A stretch of DNA of 64,000 bases. It comes from Otis tarda (taxonomy: Eukaryota; Chordata; Aves; Otidiformes; Otididae). Each line of letters starts with the position of its first letter. Position 1 is the stretch's first letter. The stretch is from contig CM048572.1 in assembly GCA_026413225.1 (NCBI GenBank), positions 8,618,001 through 8,682,000 of the forward strand. The letters run 5' to 3'. A program made the position numbers and the translations under genes. Below are positions 12,997 to 26,800 of this stretch, piece by piece. The notes under the pieces were generated by a model. The model made no database searches. It saw only the letters and a list, made by a program, of their open reading frames with translations, and was not told the DNA's origin.

Positions 12997-15039
12997 GAAA
13001 TTTGTTCTTATTTGTTGTGGTTGCACCCTACTTGTCCTTCATGATTTCTGGTTTATCTTCTTTACCTGTTTTTTCGCTCTCCAGTGAGCTCTGAGAGTGC
13101 AGAATTAGAAAGGGTGACAAAGCTCCCCTAAGTGTTAGGTAATTCTACTGATACATGTCCAGAGCCAAAACCACATGCAGAAATTACATGCAGAAGAGTA
13201 GGCCGGTCTATTCCCAGCTAATGGACAGTATGCTAAATGTGTGCATCCCTACTGCCACAAAAATTTAACGTGGTAGTGTTTTATCTGAGATGTAATAAGC
13301 TACATCACTATCCCTTCCTTAAGACTTCTAGTGCACTTTTGGAAACAGATTTTTCTTTTCTTTTTTTTTTTTTTTTCCCCTAAACGTCATACAACAGGAA
13401 AGCAAATATTCCCTGTTTGGCTGTTTGATTTAGAACCTGAACCTCACAAGGTCGTTAGGCTTTGGGTGACAGATTGGGGATTAGCGCCTTGGTGCTGTCT
13501 TGTTTGTTTATAGGAATGAATGTGAGAGTCCTCCTCTTTGTAAAGGCAAGGTTTGTTTTATGTTAACTGTAGAACATCTCCAGCTGACTGCTCTCCCATG
13601 AGCTTACAGCTCCCCTGCTTCTGTTCTCTCCCTCATCCTCGGGTCACTCTAAATTAGTGCTGCCACTGTCTGTCCTGTAGGAAACTGCTCATTTCTGGCC
13701 CTTCTTTCTGCAGATGCTGGTGTTCATTTATCCCCCAGGGAGCCTGTTCAAGGAGAAAAGTAACCCCATCAAAGCAGTGGATCGATCTCTCACAGGAATG
13801 TGAGGAATGCATGGTTGTGGGTTTGTGGCTGGCTCTGGGAGAGCAGGACACTGGAAGCTGGGGTTTAGATGACCCTGTATCGCAGTGGAGCAACACCTTG
13901 AGCTACAAATTTACATCCTAGTGATGACACTTGGGATTTGGGATCCACAAGACTTAACTTTTACTTGCTGTGCAGCCTGTTCCTCTGAACAGTCCCTGCT
14001 GTTACTTACAGCTGCTTTCCCAACACGGAAAGACTTGATTGCTCCTTCTATTGAGCTTGACCTATCCATTGTGTTAAATTCTCTGCCTGCCTGGAGATCG
14101 ATGCTTAGTTGACAGTTCTTTTATCTTTTGAGCATAACATAGTTATGGCTTCACTTTTTTTCACAGGTATGTTGTAAATTTGAGAAATATAGATTGATCC
14201 TCTGACAGTGAAAAAGCAGCGATTTCATGGTTTGTATTGGAAAAGATGCTATGTGTGGGGTTACCTTCTTCTAACTTTAAACATCTAAAGGTTAAGATTA
14301 GATTCAAGTTCTCTCTGTAGTTAGGGAAAGAACTAGATCTCTCCTTTCCAGGGTGGTTGGTCCCAGGTCACTATAGGTGTCTGGGATGGCTGGGAAAACT
14401 GCCGAGCCCTGCTGGAGCCCAGTCAGCTGGGTGAGGGTAGGTGGATGCCTCACGGAGTGAAGTTCCACAAGTAACACTTTAGCAGTGCTGACGTAGGCTT
14501 TCCCTGGCAGCTCAATGCCCTTTCCTTTGTACTAATATGTGTATTTGTGTGACTGCAGAAGTGAACTGGGTCAGGGAATCTTCTAATCCTGCTTATTTTT
14601 CAGCAAGACAAATTTCCTTGTCCCGCAGCAGCAGGAGTGCCAGGCTGGCGGAGTGGGAATGAAGGGTCTGGGTAGGGCACATCTAAACTCCTTGAACATT
14701 GAGCAATTACACCAATTTGGCTAACCAAATGATTCTTTTTTTTTTTTCCTTTGAAGCAGATCTTGTAATTTCTTTTATAAATAAAGTGATAACTGTGTAC
14801 TTACCAGACTGCTTTTGTACAAGTGGAGGCGTTTACATTTCCCCATGTGACCTTGAAGCTTGTTGATTTTAGTCAGATAATGCTGCATTAGCCTTTTGAG
14901 AAAGGTCGTTTACCTATATTCTAGCCAAATAAATGCTGCATATATATTTTAATGAGTATTTATGTAGTGTCAACATGTGCTTCACACTTCCCAGACTCTG
15001 CGGTGGTGATACCTTCATCCCAGTTTCCTTGCAGATCTG

Positions 15040-15315
15040 ACAGCCTGCTCCGGCAAACGGGGGGCCACGGGTGCAGAAGCCAAGCAGCACAAGGGATTGA
15101 ATGTTTGCCTTTCTATTTTCAAACCAATTTCTTAAAACATTTCACAGGTCCTTTTACAGAGGGCTGGTGCGGATGGGTGCCTCGGGACCGGGCTGCCGGC
15201 CGCCGGGGAGCTGCGGGGAGCGGCCCGCAGATGGCGATGCAGGACCCTGGAATCGCGCACCTGCCCCGCTCGGCGCTGGCGAAACCGCGGTATTTTCACC
15301 CAAACGCCGATACAC
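15040..15315. promoter_or_regulatory. Orphan CpG micro-island with a CTCF-like core
   Basis: A GC-rich patch with roughly 20 CpGs in its densest 150 bp (about 15165-15315), set in AT-rich intergenic DNA. A CTCF-like core CCCGCAGATGGCGA at 15224-15237 fits about 12 of 14 consensus positions. Frames are open across it (for example 14952-15350), but this follows from the composition and the translations resemble no known protein. It may be an insulator, an enhancer or an unannotated promoter. It lies about 6.5 kb beyond the KCNG1 stop and 12 kb beyond MOCS3. Confidence 0.5.
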
Positions 15316-18300
15316 AAGTGGGATTTGTAGCGTTTCTCAGTAACTCTTGACTCTTCCAGCAGCACTGACCAACACATCCTCTGTGGCTAGCCGTGCATTT
15401 TGAGTACCAAAACTTTTATAGTTAGAAGTGCACTCAGCAAATAATTACAAATTTTCATTTAGAGGGAAAACTTTCCCTTTGGCTTTGCATATCAGTAGTT
15501 TGCAAAAACTTAAATATGCATCATGGTCTTGTGCAAGTGTTTGAAGTACTTTAGCTGTGGGCCAGAGTTCCTGCTGTCAGTGGAAGAGCAAAGAGTCTGT
15601 GGGAAAAAAAATGCAGATAGAGGTTTACACAAGTCCTGCCCAGAGAGATGCAATTTCGGGGCTTATAGAAGCCTGTGTGGTGGGATAAGGATGCAAGCCT
15701 TACCTCATGCTATTGTTGCTGATGCTTCTTTCCTGTTCCCATCAAATGATGTTTGTTTTCATCCTGTGACACCCATGTTTAGTTTGTGCTCTCTGCTTTC
15801 ACCTAACTAAAAAGATAATTTCATGCACTTATGTGTGGTGTGATGTTTTGCAGTCTTAACTTTCCTCACTTATGTAGTCCCCAGACATATTCCTCTCCAA
15901 AATTAGAGACACCTGCGGTTCCACAGTGTTGGATCTGATTTGCCTGGGGATAGTATTTCTCTGAGTTCTGAAAATGTGCGTCTCTTTATGAGTGAAACTG
16001 AGTTCTCTTTCCTTGGTTGACCTGGGAACTATTACCACTGTAGAAGTTATGAATGATATCACTCAGCTTCTTTGTGACATGAGGTGCATCACTGATGAAA
16101 ATGAGCAGCTTTACTTCAATTGATCATTCAGCAATTCTGTGTCAAAACTTTATTTCTAGATATAATTAATTGTAGAAACTTATGCTAGTCCACACAACTT
16201 TATTCCTGTGGTAGGCACCATTTAAATTATATTGTTATATTTAACAGAAGGATAAACATTATTATACTTGCTAACTACTCCACTTGCGTGACTGAGAGAT
16301 GTAAAATTAGCTGTCTAGTTTTGGAAACAAATGGCCTTGTTTTAAAAAAATTCTAATCTTCAGATGATGGCTGGGAAGTACTTGCATTCCGGGTCAGTCA
16401 TGTGAGCAGACTAATTATTGTAGTTTACAGCCCTGTTTTCCTGGACCCACAATGAATGCAGGAATAAAATTATGGCCGTAATTAAGTATGGCTACAAAAC
16501 TGCAGTCATTAAAAAGGGTACCAGATAAAGGAGAAGCTGAAACCTTAACTTGACAGTGTTACATGTCTTTATGTGCCCTAGCTGACTTTGGCATTGCACA
16601 AGGCTGTTCAACTCATGTCACAAGGGCTACGGGGATAATGAATTAATATTTATGAAGTGTAGCAAATATGCTCTAATTACCCTAATTGGCCTGCTGTGCT
16701 TCCAGTTATGGCAGAACTTTATTTCTGTTCAAGTGACATTTGCTTCTGGATTAGTTCCTGCAGGCAAAGAGAAAGCAGAAGCCCTGTTGGACAGGAAAGA
16801 AACATCCCCTGATACTACGAACCTGCAGTTTCTTCACCATGCTTTTGGCAGGGCTAACGGCATTCGTAATATCTTTAGTGATTTCTAGGGAGTATGTCAG
16901 AAGATACGAGATGCTGGAAAATGACAAAGAAAAACAATGAACCAAAAGGGAGGAATGTATAGTTTTATTGTTAATAATTAACAGGCCAAACTCTGAACGT
17001 TTTCAGTTTGGCAGCCAGGCAAATTTTTCCGTGACTTTATTTTTGGTGTGTGAATATGTCTTTATTTGTGGTATATGATTTTGTGACTGACTGCTACCAA
17101 ACAAGGAAACCTGTCCGAAGGACTTACACTCTAATGTTACAAGACAGAACATGCACAGAGATGAATTGATTCAGTCAAGTACAAGTTTTGGATCTAAACT
17201 GGTCTTCGCTTTCCTGTTTTTCATATGATCTTTACCATGGCAGGAACACTGAGACCATTAGTAATGCTGAAATGGGATTGCTAAAATGCCACAGAGGAAG
17301 TGGGAAATGAGTGAGTGGGTAAAATCTAGTGTTAAGCATTTTCTGTTTTAGCAATAGAACTTTTGAAGTGTATTTCTGTTGACGAGGGACATTCATCCAC
17401 TACCGTGAACTCCAGTTTAATGCCTTCAGTTCTGTTTGGTTTCTGTAGATCGCATTCTTTCTGCCTGTGGGATACCACAGTTCCGCCGTCTCCGAAGGCA
17501 CTGTATGTGGGGCTTCTCCCCCTCCCCGTCTTTTTGGTACCCATATCATCTTTTGGATAAACAGATACTAAATTATCTGTCAAATCTCACATAAGGAAGC
17601 CAACAGAACTATTAGCACAGAAAAAACTGGGCCATACACAATTGTGAAAGCTACTGGTAGAAGTTAAAATGGTGAGTGATGAACATGAAAATGGCGAAAC
17701 TCGCCGACGCTAGGCTAGAGTCAACTGATCAGGTTACGGGTTAATGTCACTGCCTGACTCGAGAGCAGAGACTGATGTCAAAGTCTTCAAGGCCACATTT
17801 TTCACTTCTTTAATTTCTGGTAAATGCAGTCAATTAAATCTCCAGTCCAGTTTTCAGCCTGTTGCAAACGTAAGAGAGGAATGTGAATTTTTGTGTCTTT
17901 GTTATAAGAAGTGTCTGTTCCTTTCCTCTTGTTTTAACATACTAGTCTTTTTTCTTATCTAAGAAGATGGGAAAAAAATCAGTAGTTGTATGGAACAGAA
18001 CTATTTTACAGTCAGGCATGAGCTGCCAAGAACTGTTATATTTGCCGCTGTCTTATTGTTTCAAACTGACTCTGACCAAGAACAAGCTGACCTCTCTGGA
18101 CCTGGATTCTTTGTGCCGTTTCATGTTCCTTGGTCCTCACATACGGTGAATGAGATGTGGAAAGGGCAAATAATGCGGTGTTAGTGCTGGTAGACATTGG
18201 TGGTTTTGTGCAATTGAAGAGTAAGACTCCAATTCATCTGCCCTAACATTGGCCTTTTAATGCGACACCTGAATTAGAGATCTAGTTCATCCCAGGCTCC

Positions 18301-18375
18301 ATTAAAAACTAAAAAATAGAGAAGACTACATATGTCCCACTGGCGATTCAGATCTTTTGACAACAAGGCTAACAC

Positions 18376-18401
18376 TTCAGGCACTTTTGTAAGTGCCTGA
18401 A
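18376..18401. repeat. Perfect hairpin, 11-bp stem and 4-nt loop
   Basis: TTCAGGCACTT (18376-18386), loop TTGT, then AAGTGCCTGAA (18391-18401). Two further pairs are possible after one mismatch. No element with target-site duplications is visible around it. Confidence 0.85.
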
Positions 18402-20678
18402 ATGAATTTTTACCCCAAGTCTCAGTCTATAGTCTAAGGGACTGTTTGAGTGGAAAGCTTTTGTTCATGGAGATTCCTATGAAACTTCAGTTTTAGCTGC
18501 AGAGGAAAGCTATAGCAGGAGAAATGAGAACCTTCTACAGCAACAATTTTTGCTTTTGCATCAGCCTGAATACTCAGTTAAACTCTACCCACACAAGTCA
18601 TGAATGCATAGAGCATGCCAGTTTTCCTTCCCAGACGTGCATCTGATGAGTGTAAATCCATGATTCAGTTCTGCGTGATTTTTTTATTGTTTAATTGGAC
18701 ATTGCTAAAGCTTCTAACTAAGGAAATCTGGAGTACTGAATTACAGCAGAAAAAATATAGAGGGACAAATGGAGATAAGTCCTATATATTCCCTAAAAAG
18801 AAATTTCCCTAAGCCCTCCACCAGTAATGAGTGTTAGTGTAGCACAAAATATTCCAACTCACCTTGTAAATGATGTTCTTTGATGTACATTTGTCAGTGT
18901 TGCACTCAGCAAGTGATTTTTGTTGCTTTTGTTACTGTTTTTGAGGAAGGAGGATGGAGGAAGGAAAGATTTTGAGTAATTTAATATAGCACCTTACCTG
19001 GAAATTCTGGTTTTATCAGGGATTTTTCTTTCTCAATCTCCTCAGGTCCTTCCTGCTCTTTTCTGAATCTGTTAGATTCTTTGGCTAAATGGTTAAAAGC
19101 ATTTTAAACCTATATCCCAATTAACAGTCCAATGCCTGTGATTGTGATTCTTGGGATAACGTGCAAGAAAGAGTTTCCCTGTTCAAGCTGCTGAATTGGT
19201 GCCTAGATTTTTCTATACCGAGATAATTTTTTTTGCCTAATAAATGCTTTCTTTCACAGCCAGCCTGCTTCAGCTAGCAATGCCTATAGCCCAAATTCTC
19301 CCTCAGCTGCTACTCACTTCTCATCTCGACCCCAGGTTGTCTAGCATGCCTCTAGCACACGAGATAGTCTTGCTATACCATGAGAAGCACATGAAAATGA
19401 GAGCCTAACCCTTTATTAACCAAAATTAATACAGCTACTGCTGTTTGAACTCATACTGTACATGTTACTGCAGCACACAGAGGATAATATAAATAGCAAT
19501 GCAAGCCTATCTCTGTTGGAGACATGCACCACTTTATCAGGGGCAATTCAAACAATTCTTTTGACTTCCTAAAAGCACAAAGTGTTTTTATTAGAACCTT
19601 CTTGTTGACTGCACATGCTGTTAAAATGAAAAAGGAGTGATGGCTGACTTGGTAGCTGTCAGCTGTGTCACTGGAAACAGTCAGCTTTTGAATCAATCCA
19701 TAATTTTCATGAATTTGACTAAAAATTCAGATAATATAGTTAAGAGGCATAATCATCTTAAACCTTCAGCCTTCACAGTAAAAGCTGGAACACAGCAGGT
19801 GGGTTTCATACTAATGTTGTGCTCTTAAGACGTATAGCTGGCTTTATTTAGCATAAGGACTACAGTATGTATTACCTCCTGTAAGACATAAGCAAGTTTG
19901 TTACAGTGATTCATAGTAAAACATGTTGATATGCTTACAAGCAATGTGTTGCCAAGTACAAAATGACCCAGGGGTACATCCTCAACGGCTTATTTGTTCC
20001 TGGCCTAGGCAGAACTTGCAACAGGCCAGATGCTTTCACAGACAGGTTTGCTCAACCAACACCCAGCTTCAGGGTGATTTTTTTTTCTGGACAAGGACTT
20101 CAGAATCAAGCTATAATTTTAAAACAAAAAAAAAAATAAAGTGATACATGAAATACATGAGCATTAACTTAATGTAAAGACATTGAGAAAATGGACGGAC
20201 CTTCAGCATTTATTAGCTAGCATAACATGGAAATAAGCTTAGGTCTTATTTGGTAGTCTTGATTTCTCCTTATATTCACTTAGAGCTTCTTATTTATGGC
20301 TCAGCCTGGCAAACACATTCTTAGATAGCCAACTGTTGCTCACGGGACTAATCTAATTACCAGTTCTTTTTATAATGAACGCTGACACAAAGTTAGAAGG
20401 ATGTATAGCAGTTGTGTTGAAGCCAATGCTACAGATGATCAAACAGTTTTGAAATTAAGAGTATTTTGGATGGAAAATATGTCCCTTTTTTTGTCATGAT
20501 GTTCCTGTTTTTTGTCCAATTCTAATTAAAGCTGAAGAATAAGAGTAAAAAGCTGGTTACATTCGTAGCTCTGGTGCATAATTAATTGCCAAGAATTTAG
20601 ACTGGGTATTTTAGGGCTCTGCAGTAACACTCCATAGCCATATTTACCTACGACAGGCTGAAGAACGCTAGAGCCCTA

Positions 20679-21853
20679 TTTATTCATAAAGTATGTTTTA
20701 AAAAGTTTTGGAATTATTCTTCAACGTTTTCTCCATTACTATGATGTGTATAATGATGGCAAAGGTATAGTTAATTAAGTCTTAAGTCCTTCATGATTGA
20801 GGACAGTAAAATATAAAGCTGTCAGTACCCCCCACTCCATGACTCAAATGATATTTTCTTCTCTTCACCATTGGCAACTTCCCACGGCCATATATTTTCT
20901 GCTCCTTTTAAAGAACCAAATGCTGAATGTGAATGGGTAGTCGCAGCATCGATCTGCCAAGTAATGGTAGGGTGTCCTCTGGAAACAGGCCTCTTTTAAT
21001 TCTGTTTCATATCTGAGGTAAAGTAAAAACATGGAAACAGATGGTAGGGAACGACTGGCATCTCATCATGCATATTTCATTTGATTTGCAGCTAGTCACC
21101 TCTTGATAATAATATTAAATGCTACAAAACTCAAAGACTTTGTTCCTGGGAATACTGCATTCTATGACATAGGATCAACACTGTAACTTCGATTAAATTT
21201 TGAAGTTGGTGAGCTCTAAGTATTTACATCTTTAGCAAGGTTATGATACAAACAGCTCAATTCGTCTTTTCTGGTATGTTTAGGGCTGACTTGCAAAGAA
21301 ATATACAGTTGCTGTTGTGAATGACAAATCTTACTTAATGTTTTTTTTAAGAGCACAATGGGACAAATATCTGTGGTTATTTCCATTACGCTCTAAGGCG
21401 TTTTACTGGGAGAGAATTTAGCCATTAATTTTGTTGTATTTACATTATTTATATACATGAAGAACAAGAGAAATGGCAGCCTGCTTAATGATTATATACA
21501 TTGTGATTCGGTTGGAAAAATGTGTATTACAAATGGCAAAACAGCCTGTCAAGTACATAATTATATGCCGTTCCTTTTTTTTTTCTTTTTTTTTTTTTGT
21601 CAGAGAACTTTTAATTCCTAAAATACCACTGTATGATCTCAGTGAAGGATCTGTCCTATACAATATACTGGAGCAGGGGGGAGAAATAGCATAATAATAT
21701 ATTTCTCAAACCACATCTGTTCCTGGTTAATAACTCCTTTTCTTAATTTTAGTATGAGGGTTACCTTTGTAAAATGCTTCCAAAGCAAATTAAAAGATGG
21801 ACTCTGATACATCAAAACATTACTCGACATCAGGAGAAATAGTGACTTAAATT
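20679..21853 (-). other. KCNG1: Probable KCNG1 3' UTR with candidate poly(A) signals
   Basis: Minus-strand sequence after the KCNG1 stop. ATTAAA appears on the transcript strand near 21607 and 20995, and a canonical AATAAA lies at 20679-20684 (TTTATT on the plus strand). Another AATAAA is at 19843-19848. A T-rich tract at about 21571-21598 would be A-rich in the transcript. The extent is a guess based on the first canonical signal. Confidence 0.35.
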
Positions 21854-23882
21854 TCATTCATTGTCCCTAGTCTCAGAAGAGATACTGGGGAATAAAATAT
21901 CACTACTTTGTGAGGCATTGCTTATCTGAGACTTTGTTTTTAATAAGAACTGTGCTCTCCTGTACATTATTCTTTCCTGTTCTTGCTTTAGCTCAATGTA
22001 GGAGCGTGAAAACGTGTGGAAGATGGATGTGACTGGAAATGCCATGAGGAGGATGCCACTCAGTATGCTGCTCAGTGCCACCACCTGGCCGGGAATGCTT
22101 CTGGGAACCATATCTCCGTAGCCTACTGTGGTCATGGTGATGACAGCCCACCAGTAGCACGCAGGGATGCTGGTAAACTCCTGCGAGTCTGCCATCTCGT
22201 TCTCAATGACATACAGGAGCGGCGCAAACAGTGCGATGGCCACGCAGAGGAAGAGCAGCAAGAGACCGAACTCCCGGGTGCACCTGCGAGCGGTCAGCCC
22301 CAGCGTCTGCAGCCCCAGGGAGTGCCTGGCCAGCCGCATGACGTAGAGAATCCTCAAGGCACGGAGAATACGGAGGACCAGACCTACTTTGTCCAGGTAG
22401 ATGCTCCCAGAGCTGGGCTTTTTATAGCCCACTGAAGTGGTGTCTACGAGCAAAGTGATGTAGTATGGCAGAATGGCTATTATGTCTATCAGGGTTAATG
22501 GTCTCCGCAAAAACGCAAACTTGCTCTTTGCCTGGATGAATCTTAGCAGGAACTCCAGGGAAAACCATGCCACACAGACAGACTCCACAATGAAAATATT
22601 GTAGCACATCTGGGAACACTCACCCTGCAGGAAAGAGGAGGAGTTTGTAATCGGCACTGGATAATAACTATTTTAGTTGGTACGGTGACAGGAAGAGAGG
22701 TTTCTGTGCTGTTTTTTTTAAACCCAAAATATTAGAGGAATTGAAGCTGTTGCTATGGGGAAACACATTGACAAATTGGAACAAGTTAAATGCAAAATGT
22801 AGAAAAGAAGTACTTATTCCACAGAAGATATTGCTTGGTAATTTCAGGCTTTCTAAATAGCAAATACAGAGCTTAACAAGGTAATATACAGTTGTACAGG
22901 AGAATGCACACTAACAAAATTTTCTTTGGATATAAAACTTGATATGATTAATTCTCTTACAAGTGATTGAACACAGTCAGGCAAGATTTCAAATGTTCTT
23001 TGTGTTATTTTCTGCCCTCTCAAGACAGCTGCAAAATCCCCACTGAAATCAATACCATCAGACCTTGTACTCGTTCAGCTCTTCCCAGCACATACCACTT
23101 TCCATCCTGAAGAGCCTACTTACCTTTTCCTCCTCCTCCCTCAGGTCAGGCATGGTGCTGATGGATAAGTTCACTGCTGTAATAGTTACAAATAAAACAG
23201 ACAAACAAGCAAACACCTTTCCAGGGAGGCCAGACTGGGGCCTTTCCACCATGTCTTGCAACTTTTTCATGCACAAGCTAACTTTTGTCTCCTCTACTGT
23301 TTCACCTGTTGTTTCATTTTCTATGAGATCATCCTCCCGTTCATTTATTTCTGTAAACTCCTCCATTTTTTGCAGATATCTCCTTTTACAACACCAGTCC
23401 AAATTATCTTCCTCAATTCCCCAGTAGAGCAGCTCCTCTTGGAAAGACAGCGCACACATCTCACGCAAGAGCCGAAGTTTTCCAACCCGCAAAAAGGTCA
23501 GGATTGTCCTGAATGCCCCTGGGTTGCGGTCGAAGAAGAATTCATTACATGTCACATCGTAATCATCACAGATGTTTAGAATGTCGTCAAAATTATTACA
23601 GAATTTTAGTTGTCCCAAACGTGTCAACGGGAATTCATCAAGCGTAGTCCATGGGAGCAAATACTTAATGCCCCCTACATTTATGATAATATGATGCTTC
23701 CGATCATCAGGGTGAAAGCCTTTCAGGAGATCCTCTTGAGGGTGAATTAGCTTGGCTCTTTGGTAAAAGACTCCCTTAAGGGTTTCTGTTTCTGGAAAGA
23801 ACGTGTGGTTGAAGGAAGTATCTGAAGTACAGCTCAGGGCACTATAGTCATAGTCGGAATTTTCTCCAGGTAGAAGAGTCAT
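21854..23882 (-). CDS. KCNG1: KCNG1 (Kv6.1), electrically silent voltage-gated potassium channel subunit, complete coding region
   Basis: A 509-residue protein (human 513) encoded by exons 23124-23882 and 21854-22624, with a 499-nt intron (donor GTAAGT, acceptor CTGCAG) between codons 253 and 254. Kv6.1 forms no homomeric channel; it co-assembles with Kv2.1 at the plasma membrane and modifies its gating. Residues 63-160 are the T1 tetramerisation domain (IIINVGG, 65-71). S1 is about 222-243, S2 about 261-283 and S3 about 295-314. S4 is about 334-356, with arginines at 338, 341, 344, 350 and 353. S5 is about 371-392, the filter TVGYG 419-423, and S6 about 433-456. S6 lacks the PXP hinge of conducting Kv channels, as expected for the silent family. 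The ATG at 23882 matches the human start MTLLPG. The exon probably continues to a 5'-UTR acceptor (TTCCAG) giving first exonic base 23928. The C-terminus ETRDNE matches human TRDNN. Confidence 0.97.
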
Positions 23883-26800
23883 CTTGGAAGATAACTTCAC
23901 ATCACTTTGCTGCTTCTGCAAGTGTCTTCTGGAACAAAAACCAGATACATGGGGCAAGTGAATGAGAGGTTATTTTCAAGTTTGGAACAAATCTAGTGAT
24001 TCAAGCTCATAAACATTTATGGCTGATAAAACAATTGGAAAGAAAACAGCAGTGGCTGAGTATGGTCAGAAAAGCTTTCTGGTGAGGCTGGGTTTGTACA
24101 GCTGGGTAGAACTGACTCTATCAAAGGCTGCTCCCTTGTTCCGGAGCTCTGCTTAGCATATTTGTCACACTGGGAGGCTTCTCCTGTCTCAGATACGGAG
24201 GTCTCAGTTCCCAGTGGATATAGAGGGAAACTAGGAATAATTCCTGCATGTGTCAGGATATTCCTGGTTCAGAATGAAAGCATAAAAACTATGACAGTAT
24301 CACATAAGAACACAAAATTCAAGTGCTTTCTGTAGAAAAGGAAATAGTATATTTTAATTTAACTATTAAACATAAAAATCTTAAGCATTTTAGTACCTCT
24401 GAAGTATATAGAAAGAATCAGAAGTCGATTATGTTGTAATTCAGTAAATAAGCACTTCTAAAAAACAGTTAGTACAAGCCCAATTTCTAAAAGGCCATAT
24501 GGAAACAATTTTGGGAAAAAACCCCTCACTTATATTGATGATCACATAAAATATTTGTATAGAGTTTATATAAATTTAATGACATGGCAACCCCCTTTTT
24601 ACAGCCTCATTTACAAAAGCTTGCATAGAAATACATGATTTCTACACAAACACTGGAATATTATTTCAGTTATAACTGACACCCTATATGCAGTAATAGG
24701 CATTTGTCCTTACAGTGGATTGAACAGTAGCTGGGAGCCAAGATGACTGCCTTCACCTCTGATTGTAGGAAACCAACAAATTCTTACGACTTTGAAAAAT
24801 CACGTTCAAATTCTGCTCACACAACACTAGTGTAAAGTCGGTGGAATGAACTGACCGCAGAGTTCAAACAGGTAAAAAAGCAGGTACTGGAAATGTTAAA
24901 CTTTTTGCCTCTCTAACTCACTCCATTTTAAAAATCAGACTGAAAGTCTGCTCATAAGCAGAGAGTTGTACAATACCCCAAGGGGTAGGTACTGGAGATC
25001 TTCCATCTCTACAGTCAGCTACAGCTTAACGCGTGGAGTTGCTGAGTTTCATTTGATAAGAGTATTTATTTATTAAGTAGATTGTGCAGCAAGTAGATAC
25101 TAATTATGCACAAGTATTCTGACTTTCTAGCCTTGAGTTCACAGGGAAGTAATAAATACAACACTTGATTGGCTTCAGGAGCAGTACGTAGTTTTGTACT
25201 CCTGGCTCTACTTACCTCCCCTTTGATACGCACCCTGGGGATATTCACCCCTGCTAGGGTGACTTCCTTAAACACAGAACTGTTGTTTTCAGAAGCTGGG
25301 TTCATAAACCACATCAATAGTGTTACATACCTATTATAGAAGAAAAACTCATGAATACACAACAGCAAAGTACTCAAAACACAGCTGCACTTCAGTTTAA
25401 GAGCAACAGGCTTTCCTTGCTGCAAGGGCACCTACAATGCCGCTTTCAATAAAACACTACCTCAGTCCCGCTCCTAAACTTCCCAGGGAGATCACTCCAA
25501 ACAGAGCAGTTCCTTACATACTCTTACAAACAGCTGGCCCCGGGTGAGCTTTGGATGGAGTCGTATTTCCCAATTCCTCACCTGTAATCCTCTTTAGTAC
25601 AAAAGGAAATAATTAATTTACTTACCTTTAGGGCATGTGGATAAAGAAAGCCTACGGGAATAGACAAGAACGGGCAAGGTGTGATTCAGATCTCCCAAGA
25701 GCTGCGGTACTACTTTCTGGCCTGAGGTAAGCGAAGAGGTAAGCTTTGTCATCTTGCTTGTATCACAAAGTGGGACCTCTATTACTATTGCTTCTGATTT
25801 GAGAACAGCTATTTGGCAAGTAACCTACTCTCCATGCCAAAATCTTAGCTGTGTCTAGCTTTCAGTGCCTTATCACTACAGAATTGCTCATACTGCTGAG
25901 TTGCTCTGTCTTTGCTCCAGAGTTATGGCTCTGGAAATCCCCATGGCAGGGGATGGGCAATTATAAAACTCCTCTGGAAGTAACGGTGGGTACAAACAAT
26001 GACAAAATCCCACAGGCCTGCGCTCAACTTCCAATTGATTTTGGTTTGCCTCTTGCCTCAAGAAAAATTGAGTTAATGCCTGCTGACCTGAAAGTCTTTT
26101 TTTTTTTTTTTTCAGAAACATTAACACAAAATGTACTTGTATTAAAAAGTCACATTCTAGGAATTTCTAGCCAAAACTGGGATTATCAGTGGAGCTTCAT
26201 GACAAATGATGGCACTCTGCCATTGCCCACTGGAGAAGCTGCAGGACTCAGATAAATGAAGGGATCTGAGGAGAGTGATAGCTGGCGCAGGTAGTGCTAG
26301 CTAGAGCACATTGAACAGAGGAAGTACGGAACAGTTGAACTTGCAATTATCTTGACATACAATCCCATCACTTGAAGCACTCCTAATCACCTCAGCGTTG
26401 GTCTTCTGTTAAACCATTCCCAAGATACCATCAGTACAAGTAATGCCACTGGGAGTTCAAGCTACAAGTTTGATGTGGGAAAACAGGGCTACCTGACCTA
26501 TGTTCTGTAGGGCTCCTTTTCTTAGAGCAACTGTTGTTTTATTTAGAAACAAGCGTTTGCCCCTCTGCCTCAACTATGTCTAAGGCAGAGCTGGCCCAGA
26601 GAGAATAAAGATTATGACTGATATAAGACCATATAAATGGGAGCTGTTAACCATTTTCCCTTCTGTAATACCAGATGATGTTGGTTAGCAACAACTTATC
26701 CTCTGAATCTCAGCTAGGAAAAATGAGGAGGCACCTCCTCTCTGTCACTGGTTTGATCTCCTAGCGCATCCATTGTTGACACAATGGGATGAAATGGGGA

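Larger units (their letters stand above)
3787..20670. other. Intergenic DNA between the convergent MOCS3 and KCNG1
   Basis: About 17 kb of mostly AT-rich DNA. Open frames here are short and show no family resemblance or splice-linked coding pattern. Recognisable items are listed separately: a weak MIR-like patch near 10.35 kb, an (AC)8 run at 10051-10066, two strong short hairpins at 12971-12996 and 18376-18401, and a CpG micro-island near 15.2 kb. I see no RNA gene and no tRNA-like cloverleaf. Confidence 0.6.

Noticed and set aside
14952-15350. 132-codon frame across the 15.2-kb micro-island
   Set aside because: No family resemblance. It is open because of GC-rich composition, and overlapping frames on both strands are also open.
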